Below, one piece after another: positions 1 to 12,455 of a DNA stretch of 64,000 nt. Every line of letters starts with the position of its first letter. Position 1 is the first letter of the stretch. The stretch is taken from the NCBI GenBank assembly GCA_006176705.1, contig QRFJ01004956.1:1-64000 (forward strand), read 5' to 3'. The DNA comes from Cocos nucifera. Lineage: Eukaryota; Streptophyta; Magnoliopsida; Arecales; Arecaceae. Position numbers and translations under genes: made by a program. The notes under the pieces were generated by a model. It ran no database searches. It was not told the origin of the DNA and worked only from the letters and a program-made list of their open reading frames with translations.

Positions 1-1885
1 ATGGTTGATCGAGCTGATTAAAGAATTATTCTTCTAGGGTTAACAATCAAAATAACGATGTGGTGTTTAAACCTAGTCAAGTTTTTTTTTGCAGGAGTAA
101 TTGATTAGGCAATTGGATTATTAATTGACTTAATTTGACTCTAATTCCACTAGCCGTTCAGAGATTTATAGTTTAATTAAGAAAATTCATTATTTATCTT
201 AGAGTTATAGATTTGGTTCTGGGTCTTCTTGATTGGATCCAAGTTCAAATTGATTAATCGGATAAGCCAAGTGCAAGGAAGGACTCCACGCTCATGCCTA
301 CAACGATAGTTATACGTTAAGCTAACTGCGTGGACATTAACCCAATTTTTCTTATTTTGAATAGAACCACATTAAACTTAGAATTAAATCTAATTTAATT
401 AACTCTTTAAAATGTGTTAGGTCGGCTTATTTAAGATTGGAATAGGGTGACATTTAATCTGTAAATATTATAGTTTGGTTTTAAAAAAGATCCTAGACAT
501 CGTTATGACCAAGTCTCTTAAAATAGGAAGATCCTAAATTGTGAACTAGGATTCCAGTGGACACGCCCTATAGAATCCCCTGTCTTATATTGCACCAATA
601 CTGGTCCCTGAAACACCCAAATGTCCCTTCTCTCCTGGAAATCACTTAAAATAAGATCACAGACTTCCAAGGTCCAATATCTATCTAATTAGGTCATTCT
701 TCATTACAGACACAAAAATCCTTCTTTCTCTCTGCAGCCCTATGTCTTACTTTCCACTACCCCCTCCTCTCTCCTCGCTGAACCCAGAGATATACATTCA
801 TCTTTCAGTCTAGGAAAGCGTCCTATTATGGCTCTGATGGATAATCTACCTCATAGTCATATAGGCACGAAATTGATGTCTGTTAGGCTTAGGTAATTCC
901 TTTACATACGATTAGCATCTTAATTGCTAAGACACCAACAATACATTTTCCTTGACAGTGGCCACTACCTAGTCTATTATTAATAATTCCTTATCCTTAT
1001 CCTCTTAACTGAAAATAATCTTTTTTTTTGTGCACCCTTCCTTGCTGATCCATGCCAAAAATTGTGGAGGAGGCATCCAAGAGTTGGGCGCTCCAACAAC
1101 TTTCCATGTTTTGATATTCCTAGTCTAGAAATTTGACCTAGCTTGGACTCATCTTTTTCTCTATTTATTGGATAAATTTTTTTTTGATTTTTTCATGAAA
1201 TATAGAGTATTGGAAATGGTTTGAGGTGTGAGAAAATTAGAGGAAGAGGGTCCTTGGGTATGGGGGTTCCATAGGCACCAAACTAGGTGTCTAGGTGAGA
1301 GAAAAGAGAAGAAGAAGAGGGTCGTCTTCTAGGGCTATTTTATTTTCAATCTCTCCTCCTTTATTTTTAATTTTTTTGAGAGAATCTTAGATCAGCAAAC
1401 TCTCATCTTCATTCTCATATTTTAGAGAGTCCAAATTTTGAAGAAGAAAGCATCGGATCGACCGTCGAAGAAGGATCAGTACAATACTAGCATGCTGTGC
1501 TGATTTTCTGCATCGGACTTCAGATTAGAGATCGTAGGCTCATGTGGATGACTCCTAGATGTCGGATGCATGTGCAGCTCATGACTTCATTCTCAAGTCT
1601 AGATCAGCAAGTTAGAACATCTAAACTTGCTTAGGTAATAGATCTGATCTATAAACTTCATACCTACATTTGATGTAGTATAGATCTAGGTTGATTTAAT
1701 CAACCTTTTTTTTTTATTTGATTTTAATTTTTAATTTAATATCATATCTTAATCATATAATATATCTGAGATCTAAATATTTATATGGTTATTTAAGTAA
1801 ATTTTATATTTATTTAAGTCTTCCACTATAAGATCTTGAAAAAATTTCAAGATCTTCCTATAAAACCCTAGATCTGGTTTCTTCA
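1..1885 (+). repeat. Element A 5' LTR, 3' part only
   Basis: The first 1885 bases align with the later part of A's 3' LTR (from about 45534): for example the block around 1060-1140 recurs near 46250-46350, and the end around 1840-1885 recurs at 47040-47098. The LTR ends in ...CTTCA directly before the primer binding site. A TATA-like stretch (CTATTTATTG) is at 1161-1170. Small differences and indels against the 3' copy are spread throughout, a sign of age. No gene is seen in it. Confidence 0.9.
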
Positions 1886-1887
1886 AT

Positions 1888-1903
1888 TGGTATCAGAGCA
1901 AGG
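1888..1903 (+). other. Element A primer binding site (initiator Met tRNA)
   Basis: TGGTATCAGAGCAAGG starts two bases after the LTR end. This is the usual plant copia primer site, complementary to the 3' end of initiator methionine tRNA, where minus-strand DNA synthesis begins. Confidence 0.95.
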
Positions 1904-3632
1904 TTCTTATTACATAATTTTTATGCATGTCTAGATTATTTCTTAGATTAGATCTAATTTATAATCTAATTATTAAATATAAAATAAAAAAATAAAATAT
2001 TTTAGATTGAATGGACTGTCATAAGGTTGTCCTGCTGTAAGGTTTATTCCTTATAGTAAATAGGTTATCCTGGTACGTGCTGATCTAAAATATTGATCAT
2101 AAAATTTTAGATTAGATTCAAGAGATTTTATGATATGATTAAAAATATTTTAATCTAATTTCAATCATCATAAATGTGTTAGATTTGATCGAGGAATATT
2201 CATGATTGATTATTATTAAAACTATTTTAATTACACGAACCTATTTAGATTAGATCTATTGTAGTTTTATATTTATTTTACTTGCATATTGATTATGAAT
2301 CAAACATGCAACTTGGTTGATAGAACCATGTTGTAAAAATATTTTACAAATATGCAAAACATTTTTGAAAAGTCGAACCCCAACCCTCAGCCCAAAACAT
2401 AATTGAGAATTAAGAAGTTGATTGATTAGGATCTAGGATTAAGAATTGAAGATCCTAAGACACAAATCATAACATATTGGGTTAAATGGGTTAGTGGGGA
2501 TTAGATCCATTAATTGGGTTAGACCTATGGTTAGATTAAAGAATGGACTTAATTAGAGAATTGACTAAATCTAATCAATTATTGTCTTAGATTAGATCAA
2601 GGATTCTCTAAATCTATTACAATAGTTGTAGTTGATCAAGTTCATGTCTTCAACAAGACCCAAGATTGACTTGATTCTTGGCTACGCAGTCTAGCACGAA
2701 CTATTAGGTTGATCTAATTGAAATTAATTAAACAACTTGGTGTCTAAGATAAACTAGGCCAGTGGTTTTTAATTGACAGCCCGCTTACCTGACCATTTCT
2801 GATGGTGTCTAAGGCAAGCTTGGCAGACCCTTCCACTGATCGAACTTACCTGGCCTCTTAGAAAGATTATATTTTGATTAGATCACTTGACTATTTGAGC
2901 TAACCCATGTCAGCTAAGTAAATCAGTTTGATAGATTTAGGTGCTCCTAGACCAGTCTATTAATTGTCTCCCTTAAGCTGACTTGGTGAAGTTAGTGGGA
3001 GGATCATGACAAGCTGGTTAATCTGATCTACTCACTTCCATAAATAAATCTTCTAAAATTATTAGTTTTCTAAAATAAAATAGTTATATGATAACTGGAT
3101 CATAGCCTCCCATTAAAGTGGATGATAATGGGTCCATCAGTTGGATAATCATTGGAGGCCTAAAGGCCTGGTGCTTATCGATTGATGGAATTATCATTCA
3201 TTATATGATCTCTTGGATACATCTTTCTAAATGGTGGTCAGGTGGGCCAACCAATGTCGGGCCTAATCATTCATTGGTTGGATGGGCTAAGTATGGTCAT
3301 GTTAATAGTTGGACCTAACTGGATCCTTTTCTGAGAAGGCCAAAGCCAACTGATCAGGGCCTGGGGCAAAATTTAATTATTGAAAATTATTTAGAGAAAT
3401 AGTTGGTTATGAACCTATCCTTAGATGTACATGGGTGGACCAACCAAAGTTGGACTTGTGTACAGTCTATGTGGATTCTAGTATCCACTAAAAAAATTAG
3501 GATAATTCCTCGAATTGAAGGTAGAGGCTATCCATTCGAATAAAATAGTGGGAGAAACTTTTTGATTAAAGTCCAAATCTTTAGGTTTAATAATCAATTA
3601 CTAATTAGATTTTGATTTTCCTTTGTGCAGAC
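1904..3632 (+). other. Element A long untranslated leader
   Basis: About 1.73 kb of AT-rich sequence between primer site and gag, homologous to the C leader (59953-61659) and in part to the B leader. A leader of this length is typical of BARE/Angela elements. It contains two copies of a block with TGGTGTCTAAG. In B and C this block ends in a consensus splice donor; here the donor is changed (AAG/ATAAAC at 2749, AAG/GCAAGC at 2814). A pyrimidine-rich CTTTGTGCAG acceptor-like site ends at 3630, two bases before the gag ATG. A 66-codon open frame at 3118-3318 has no support as a gene. Confidence 0.75.
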
Positions 3633-4383
3633 ATGGCCACTTTTCTATCACTCCGATCATTATTGGACAATGATAAGTTGGTGGGATCCAACTTCAGTAG
3701 CTGGTACCGAAAGTTGAAGATTATCCTAGAGCATGAACGGATCCTATATGTGCTGACGGATCCTGTACCTAAGGAGCCAGCTGCCAATGCACATGGAACA
3801 ATTAGAGATACTTATCAGAAGTAGCTTAGTGATCGAACCTTGGTGCGCTGCATTATACCGGCTATGATGAGTGAAGAGTTCAATTGTAGGTTTGAGACAA
3901 CTCAGCCAAATAAAATGCTCTAAGTGTTGGAAGATTCTTTTGGCAAACCCGATGATGTTGAGAGGCACAAGACTAGTTGCACCATCTTCAATGCTAGAAT
4001 GCAGGATGGAGCCTCTGTCACTGATTATGTACTATATATGATCGAGCTGATAGAGCTCTTGAGCAAACTCGGCTTTTTCTTGCATGAATAACTTGGAAAA
4101 GATGCAATACTAAACTCGCTGTCAAAGTCCTATCTTCCTTTTCTTACTCATTACAGAATGACAAAATCTGAAGTAAACTACCATGGCTTACTGGAGTTAC
4201 TTTAGAACTTTGAGAAGGATCACAAGCTCCATAAGAAGTTGGTGAACTTAGTGGGAGGTTCGTCTTCTCATTCTCAATCCTTTAGAAAAGAGAAGCAGAA
4301 CAAGAAGAGCAAAGCCAAGAAGGTGCTTGTTCATGCTAGGACACATGTGCAGGCTCAGACCCTAAAGACCAAGCCCAATAAGA
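3633..4383 (+). pseudogene. Element A gag, 5' part, degenerate
   Basis: Retrotransposon capsid (Gag) start, MATFLSLRSLLDNDKLVG. It is homologous to C's Gag at 59952, which begins MAINLSLRLLLHNDKLMG. The ATG at 3633 was chosen because it aligns with that start and follows the acceptor-like CAG. The first in-frame stop is a TAG at 3822-3824 where C has a tryptophan codon. More stops follow in the same reading path, with recognisable Gag remnants up to a Lys-rich tail near 4290-4375. B1 cuts the gene here, and its zinc knuckle continues at 14741. Gag packages the element RNA in cytoplasmic virus-like particles; this copy cannot. Confidence 0.85.
4379..4383 (+). repeat. Target site duplication TAAGA, left copy (B1)
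   Basis: TAAGA directly precedes the B1 5' LTR and recurs at 14725-14729 directly after its 3' LTR. This proves that B1 is an independent integration into A's gag. Confidence 0.93.
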
Positions 4384-6665
4384 TGTTCGATATATGTGCC
4401 CTAGAAGCCAGAATTGGCTGACACTTGTAATACACTTCTAGGGGCAAAATTGTAATTTTGACTATAATTAATGAAATGGGTTATTTTCTATCACACATGT
4501 GTATTTAGTGTCTGTGATACATCCTTTGAGTTAATGGTAATGATAATTCATATTTTCAAGAGTTGAAAATTTAAGACATGAATAATCATTATTAACTCAT
4601 AAACAGCTCCCGACCATAGGATCATACGAGGATGGTGATTGATTCGGCAAGGTTGGTGTACGATCGCTTCTCTTTAGTAGATGAGTCTTGAGTCTACGGT
4701 GTGGAGACACCGGAGCGAGATGTACAGGCACTCATTAGAGAACGAGGGCATGAGGCGTGACCACCTTCGAGTAGTCATTAGGAAGTCTTACCTTCTGTCA
4801 ATGACTGACTTGTGCTGTCAGTAGTTGTGGTCTGGTTCTTTGACCTGAGATGCATCGGTAGTTCACCTGAGGGTGTTATAGTTTGAACTACACCATTACT
4901 CGATCTCCTACCATATGGAACCCTGAGGTGTATGTTGGCTATAGCATGTTCATTGTAGGAACTGGATTGCATCAAGATGGAATCTATCTACCTCGGTGGT
5001 AGAGGAGTAGCCTATGATGATCAATGAGAATCAAGTCCAAAAATCCATGGCCATGGTAGAGTGAAATAATAGAAAGAGTTTCTATTTAGATTTTCACATT
5101 GGACTCAAATCGAATGATTACATCATATGACAGAGACTAGGGTTTGACGGAGTTCACCTTAACCCTAATCTAATCGGAGCTCAAGATAGAAGAACTTAAT
5201 CACACAGGTAGCTGCACCAAGAGGTTCGCATTCAGCTCTGATGGTTGCCACCATATAACTGCTAGGTGTCACTGGGTGAATTTTGGGAGCAATTAGAATG
5301 ATTTTAGATGATCGATCATTCTAGCTGTTCGAATCAGAAGAGTTCTGATCCATCAAAAGGAGTTTCGATGATGTTAATGATAGAGATCATGACATATCCC
5401 ATTACCATAAAGACTAAACCTAACTAGGTCACACAAACAAGGGTTTGAATCTGGTGATCATCAATTGAACTGATCTAGTTTCAATTGATCTGAATGAGAT
5501 TCAAATTAGGTTCAAGGAAATCGTGCTAGCATCGATTGAACCTAACGTTCTTCTTTTACTATCACAAATAAGTTGTCCTATCTGAGCCAAAAGAGTTTGT
5601 GCTCAATCAGAGGCCTTCATATGGTCGACTTGGAAGGTTGTCCAAGTCAGAATAGGTTGTCTTATTTGTAAGACATTACCTGCCATTTTTGGTCACCTGC
5701 CATTTCTTGTTCTTTGACTTTGGTCAAAAGTCTACCTTTGACTGGTCAAACATTGACCATTGACCCTTTGAACTTTGACCACATGTCATGCACCTATTGG
5801 AGAGCTGGTGGGGGCCTGTCCCCTGCTAGAACCTGGCAAGGAGAAGGGCGCACGCCAGGGTGGCATGAGCCCAAGTAGGTGGCGCCTAGGAGTCCTTGTT
5901 GGACAAGGACTCCACCTCCCCTTTGGATTCCAATTAGAGTTCTACTAAGAATCCAGTTTGAACTGGTCTTCGGCACCCTCTAAGGAGGAATCAGGGGTAT
6001 CTATTCCAACCAATCAGATTTAGATCTGATTTCACAAAGGGTTGTGATTGGTGAGAGGAAAGAGGAGTTGGATCACAAGAGGTCTATAAATAAGATCCTG
6101 CGCCCAACCCTATGAAAATGCAATTCAAATTGAGAAACCCCATGCCAAGGCTTGCCTCTCCCTCCTTCTCCCACCAATAGTCTCTTCCTCCCCTTGCACT
6201 CCACGTCCAAAAGAGTTTTGGACTTAGGTTGGTGCGATTCAGATCAAGGAAAGGCGATCAAAAGCAAGAAGGCTGCGCTGCTGCAAAAGGATGACTGCAG
6301 ATCTTCAAAAAGAGTTTTGAAGATCCTCCAGATCAGATCCAGATCTAATTTTTTGGAGGTGGTGATAGAGAAGAAGAGGATCTCTAGATCCAACCCGATG
6401 GATATCGGTAGAGGCCAGGCGCTTGCGTGGCTAGATCCAGAACCTGCCGCTGCAAGCAGGATCATCAATAGGGTAATAGGATTACCAAATCAGGTAAATT
6501 AAATTTGATTTAATTTATCTTGTTTATTTTATTTATTAAAATAATAAGAATTAGATCTAAAACATATCAAGATCTGATTGAGATCAAGAGAAAATTTTTG
6601 AAATATATCTCTTGATCTGATCAGATCTGGACGAACCTGGACCGGGAAATTAGGATTTCCCTTCA
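4384..6665 (+). repeat. B1 5' LTR (alpha type)
   Basis: Begins TGTTCGATATATGTGCC (TGTTAGATATATGTGCC in the other copies) and ends TTTCCCTTCA, 2282 bp. It contains the W-box cluster (around 5715-5785), CCAAT boxes and TATA box (CTATAAATAAG near 6085) described at B2's 3' LTR. The sequence after the TATA box is of the alpha type, near 6113. Open frames inside (for example 6152-6502) are leader/LTR sequence recurring in every LTR copy with broken frames, not genes. Confidence 0.9.
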
Positions 6666-8524
6666 ACTGGTATCAGAGCCATGGTTCTAAATTATTTAGA
6701 TCTGATTTTAATTTTATTTTAATTAAAAAATAAAGTGATTTCAGATGTCACATGAGATGTGATCATATCTAAAATCAGAAAAATTAAAATTAAATAATTT
6801 GGATCTAAGAACATAAAGATATGCATGACTAGTTCTAGAATAGAATAGTTCTATAGAATAGTTTTGCATGTCTTGATTAAATCTGATTAAATCATTTTTT
6901 AGATCTTCTTATTTACTATTTTCTGATATTATAAGTATTATAATAACATCTGATAAACATCAAATAAAAATTATTTAATTTTAAATATCACATGAGATAT
7001 GATAGATGCATGACTAGACTAGTTGTAGAATAGTTCTACATAATTGTCTAGATTAGAATTTATTTTGATTAGATCAATTTAAATCTAATTATTCAGATTA
7101 TTATGTGATATTTAGATCTGAAAACATGATGATTATGATACATGAGATGTATGCAAATATGCCTTGATTAGATCTAAATTTGTATATGAGATTATATGAT
7201 ATAGATCTATAATATTTTGAGATTTACATGTTCTGATTAAGGCGTTCCTCTTGGCCGTCCGGTCATAAGAACGAAGAAGGGTTAAAAGCCCTCTTCTTTC
7301 CATTCGATGGGGTGTTCTTATGATGTGTAGGGGTGCTGCATGTTCGTCCTTAATCAGAAACCCAAAAACTTACTTTCTGCAAAACCCTAGATCCTGAAAC
7401 CCTAGGATTTATTGTGCATATTTTGTTTATGAACCCAACTTAATTAAGAATTAAGTTTATGGAATATTAATTAGGTCTAAAATTGAGAATTTTAGATCTA
7501 AGACATATTCATAATACTGGGTTCGGGCTTGGGTAGCTCAATTAGGTCTAAGCGGTTGATCAAACCGAATCAAGAGTTGGTTAGATGGGATCAACAATGC
7601 TTAAATTGACCAGCCTAATAGGATAAGTCTGGGTCAAGATCGAGTCACGATCAAGCAAGACCTAATTAGGCTCAGAGGTTAGAGTCTGGATTGTAGGCTA
7701 ACCCAATTGGTTCTGACTCAATAATTTGGTGTCTAAGGTAAGTTTGGCATAGACGACCGACTGGATTTTAATTGGAAGCTACTCGACCTGAATGCATTCT
7801 TGTGCAAGTTAACGGCATATTCCTTCCACCGGTCTACTTGCCTGGCCATATCTGTTGACACAGTTCTCTGACTGAGGTGGTCAATAATCCGAGCTGACCC
7901 ATGCCACTCAGGTTAGTCCCATAATTATTATGACTAAGCCAAGTCAGATTAATGAGACCTGAATCAATTCTCCCTAAGAAAAGATTAAGTCTGAGGTCTT
8001 CCACCATTGTAGACGTGCGGGTCCTTCCCGAGGTTGATTGTTCTCGGCTGGATATAGTGGCTCAGTTGCAACGGGAAGACGCAACCATGTCTATTAGGCA
8101 TTAGATGCTATGGGCTGGAGGATGAGTTGGGCTCAATATTCTGGATACGGTGAGAGATCCAATTAGGAACCCAGTCTAATCATGGTGGTCTGACTTCTAA
8201 GGAGTGGACCAATATTTTCGGATACGATGAGATTCATGAATTAGAGACCAATTTGGGTGCACCATGATTAAAGAATCATTGAACAAGAGTTGTTCACTCA
8301 TTGGCTAACCCATCACCATAACTGTTAGGTGAGCGTGATGAGTCAGTTGGTGAGACCGCACCCCCACTAGAAATCATCAATCGTGGAGATTTCGCATCTC
8401 TACAGAGGGAGTGTAGGGATCCGAGAAAATAGTGGGAGCTAATTTGTTTAAAAATAAAATCCCTAAAAATTGGTCAAGTCAAAAATTACAGTATCTACTA
8501 GAATCTTTGACTCTCTACAGAAAA
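6666..8524 (+). other. B1 primer binding site and long leader
   Basis: The primer site TGGTATCAGAGCC is at 6668-6680, then about 1.84 kb of leader follows. The nested stem-loop block lies near 7230-7360. A splice donor AAG/GTAAGT is at 7735-7743 and an acceptor CTCTCTACAG ends at 8520. No gene is seen. Confidence 0.8.
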
Positions 8525-11500
8525 ATGTCTGCGTCCAACCCACTGGCACGTATCCTAGACAACACATAGACTGACTGACCCAATTATAAAGATTGGCTCC
8601 GGAACTACAAAAATTATTTGGGTTTAGAGAAGTTACACATGTTTTGGACCAGGACCCTCCACCTTACCAGCTCGCCATCCTGAAACAGAGAGCGTCTCTG
8701 GAAAAAATGGATTGACGAGACAATAAGGCCAGATACTACATGTTGGGCTCGATGTCTGATGAGCTCAGCACCAACATGAAGATATCAGGACTGCTCGCCA
8801 ATGTTGGTCACCTGCAGGAGATGTTTGGTGAACAGAGTCGCGCAGCCAAATATCAAGTCACAAAATGACTTTTTAAGCTAAATGGCGTGATGGGCAGTCA
8901 GTCCAAGATCACTGTCTGATAATGATCAAGGACATGGAAGAGCTTGAGAAGCTCGTGTGAAGTTGGACTTGGACTTGCAGAACGATATTATTCTGCAATC
9001 CTTGACTGATGCATATGGCAATTCATCATGAATTACCACATGCATAAACTTCAGATTCCTTGGCCGAGTTGATGAATATGCTGTTACACGCTGAGCTTTC
9101 TATGAAAGGTTCTAGAGAGGCTCAGTTCTTGCTATGGAACGGACTTCTTTCCAAAAGAAAGTCTAGTAAAAGAAAAAGAAGTCTGTTGAAAAAGCAAAAG
9201 TGGAAGGATCAAAGAAGAAGAAGGTAGAATCGAAGAAGGTCGATGGCAAAGGAAAGTGTTTCCATTGCACAGCGACGGCCATTGGAAGCGGAACTATCCT
9301 ACTACCTGGCCACCCTGAAGAACAAGAAGGAAGTCCCTTCTGGAGGTATGCTCATTATTGAGTCTAACCTTACGGTTTCTTCTGCATCCAGTTGGGTGCT
9401 TGACTCTGGTTCTAGTGTCATCTGTGCACTTCTATGCAGGGTCTTGAGGATAGCAGGAGGCTGAGGGGATGGAGACATGATCCTACGCATCGATAATGGA
9501 GCAAGAGTTGCTGCAGTAGCCGTGGGAACATACCCCTTGCGATACCATCTGGTTCAGACTTAGTTTTAAAGACTGTTATTATGTGCCTGCAGCTAGCAGG
9601 AAATTTGATTTCTGTTTCATTGCTTAGCACAAGAAGGGTTATGTGATCACCTTCTTTAAGGACCATTGTAACATTCTTTATGAAAGAAATAAAATTGCAA
9701 AATGGTTTCCTTGTTAATGGTCTTTATCAGTTGCATATTGATGCACCTGTTTTAACTATCGAGCAAAACGTGAATGCAAACGACCTAAGATAGTCCAAAC
9801 GACAAGATATCATGGCACCTGAATTAGGTCATATAGCAGAAGATAGGATTAACAAATTGGAGAAAATGGCTATTAAGTTCATGACTTTTGAGTCATATCT
9901 AACTTGTGATCTTGTCTCATGGCAAAATGACTAAACTCCCTTTTGTTGGACATGGGGAGGGGCCACAAATCTCCTTGCCCTAGTAACTACTGATGTGTGT
10001 GGCCCATTCGATGTGCCGCTAGAGGCAATTTTGTTCTACTTCATTACCTTTACCGATGATCTATCTAGGTATGGGTATGTGTATCTTATGAGACATAAGT
10101 CTGAAGCTTTTGAAAGTTCAAACAATTTAGACATGAAGTAGAAAAAAACAAATAGGAAAACCCATTAAGTTCTTCGATCAGATCGAGGAGGTGAATACTT
10201 AGCCGGGAATTTCCTAGACTATCTCTAAGAAAAATGGCATAAGTCTCTCGATGGACTCCACCAGGAACACCTCAACTCAACGGGGTTTCAAGAATGGAGA
10301 AATCGGACTCTATTGGATATGGTTCGATCCATGATGAGCTTCACAGACTTCAGATTTTCTTTGGGACATTCATTATTAACTTCAATCTATCTACTGATAG
10401 GGTTCCCTCTAAAATCATTCCTACCACACCGTATGAATATGCACGGTAAGAACCAAGTCTGAGTCATCTCAGAATTTGGGTTGTCTGGCTCATGTCAAAA
10501 GACAACTAGCGGACAAGTTAGAGTTTAGGTCCTTTAGAGCTCGATTCATAGGATATCCTAAAGAGTCATTAGGATACTATTTCTACATTCCAGAAGACCA
10601 CAATGTGATTGTGATCGACATGCATATTTTCTTGAAAAATAATTTATTCAAGATAGTGGCATTGGAAAGCAGATAAGCTGATGAGAAAGTTCTCACAAGC
10701 AAAACGAGCTAAGGATCAAGTGGAACCAATCAGGTTGAAGCAATAAGAACACTACCTGCTCCACTCGTAGATCGGAAAGAGTTTCCCATCCCCCTGAAAG
10801 ATACTTAGGTATTATTTCAGAGGATTAGAGGAATATGTTCCTCGTAGGTAATGGTGCTCATGGAGATGATCCCAAAACCTACAACGAGGTGATATCAGAT
10901 ATCGACTCCGAGAAATGGCTTGAGGCAATGAAGTCAGAGATCGACTCGATGCACTCAAACCAAGTCTGGACCTTGGTAGATCCCAAGAAGGTATAGTACC
11001 TATTGGGTGTAAATGGATCTTCAAGAGAAAGATTGGTGCAGATGGGAATGTGGAGACATTCAAGCTAGACTGGTGGCAAAAGGTTATAGTCAACGCGAAA
11101 GGCATTGACTATCAGGATACCTTTCCCCGGTAGCTATGCTAAAATCCATCGCACATTGCTTACTGTTGCAGCCCTATTTCGATTATGAAATATGGCAAAT
11201 GGACGTGAAAACGGCATTCCTAAATGGATATCTTGAGGAAGATATCTATATGGAACAGCCGCTAGGTTTCACATCCAGTGATATTGATCACAAGGTTTGC
11301 AAGTGCAAAAGTCCATATATTGGACTTAAGCAAGCATCTCAGAGCTGGAACACTCGTTCAATGATGTGATCAAAAAGTTTGGTTTCATCAAAAATGAAGA
11401 GGAACCATGTGTTTTCAAAAGGATCAGTGGGAGCGCTGTTGTCTTCCTCGTATTGTACGTGGATGACATCCTCCTTATTAGGAATGATATTCCCATGTTG

Positions 11501-12442
11501 ACATCAGTCAAGATGTGGTTGTCCAAGGAATTCTCCATGAAAGACCAAGTGAAGCATCCTTTATTCTAGGAATTAAGGTCTATAGGGATAGACCGAATAG
11601 GATGCTAGACTTTCACAGAAGATGTACATAGAGGAAGTACTAAAGAGGTTTAGTAGGAAAACTCTAAGAGGGGAATTAATACCCTTCAGACATGGTATTC
11701 ATCTTTCCAAAGAAGATGTGCCCCAGCACACCTGAGGAAATGGAACGCATGAGCAAGATCCCTATGCTTCTGCAATAGGGAGCCTCATGTATGCCATGCT
11801 AATGTACACGACTGATATAGCCCCATGTCTGTGAGTGTCACAAGCATATATCAGTCAAATCCAGGTGAAGAACACTGGACTTCTGTGAAATGTATCTTAA
11901 GTACTTAAGAAGAACTAAGGATATGGATATTGGTCTTTGGTAACGGAGAACTCCCAAAGTTCAAGGATACACAGACTCGGACTTAATGTCTGATAATAGA
12001 TTGATCGAAAGTCGACATCTGAAAGTCTGTTTGTGTGTAAATGGTGGAGTTGTCAGCTGGAAGAGTTTCAAGCAAACTGTGATAGCAGATTCACCATGGA
12101 AGCAGAATATATAGCTGCATCAGAGGCTGCAAAGGAGCATTCTGGTTATAAAAGAAGTTTGCTGCAGAAATTGGAGTAATGCCATCAGATGCCATTCCTC
12201 TTTACTGCGACAACAATGGCGCCATAGCCCTTGCTAAGGAGCCGAGGTCTCACCAGAAGTCCAAGCACATTGAGCGGCGATATCATCTCATCCGCGATTA
12301 CCATGAGAAAGGTTACGTTGAGGTCAAGAGAGTCAACTCCGCAGATAATGTGGCAGACCCACTTACAAAGCCGTTGGGACAACAGAAGATCGAAGCCCAC
12401 CTTGAGAAGATGGGACTTAGACTTGTAGCCAATTGGCTTTAG
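8525..12442 (+). pseudogene. B1 gag-pol, frame broken throughout
   Basis: Collinear with the B2 polyprotein (19943-23888): Gag from ATG 8525, zinc knuckle near 9260, protease near 9400, integrase about 9800-10660, reverse transcriptase about 10900-11950 (YVDD kept near 11456), and RNase H ending at stop 12440-12442. Dozens of single-base indels break the frame about every 100-200 bases, while substitutions against B2 are few. This is the signature of uncorrected reads. The gag TGA stop at 8866-8868 is also in B2 and B3, so it is real and inherited. The last segment (12179-12442) is clean and ends as in B2. Confidence 0.85.
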
Positions 12443-12443
12443 G

Positions 12444-12455
12444 ACAAGTGGAGAT
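12444..12455 (+). other. B1 polypurine tract
   Basis: ACAAGTGGAGAT just before the 3' LTR start is the plus-strand primer site. It has one G fewer than B2 and B4 (AAGTGGGAGAT). Confidence 0.85.

Noticed and set aside
3118..3318. 66-codon open frame in the A leader, considered as a leader peptide
   Set aside because: Not kept in the homologous C leader, and no codon bias or domain.
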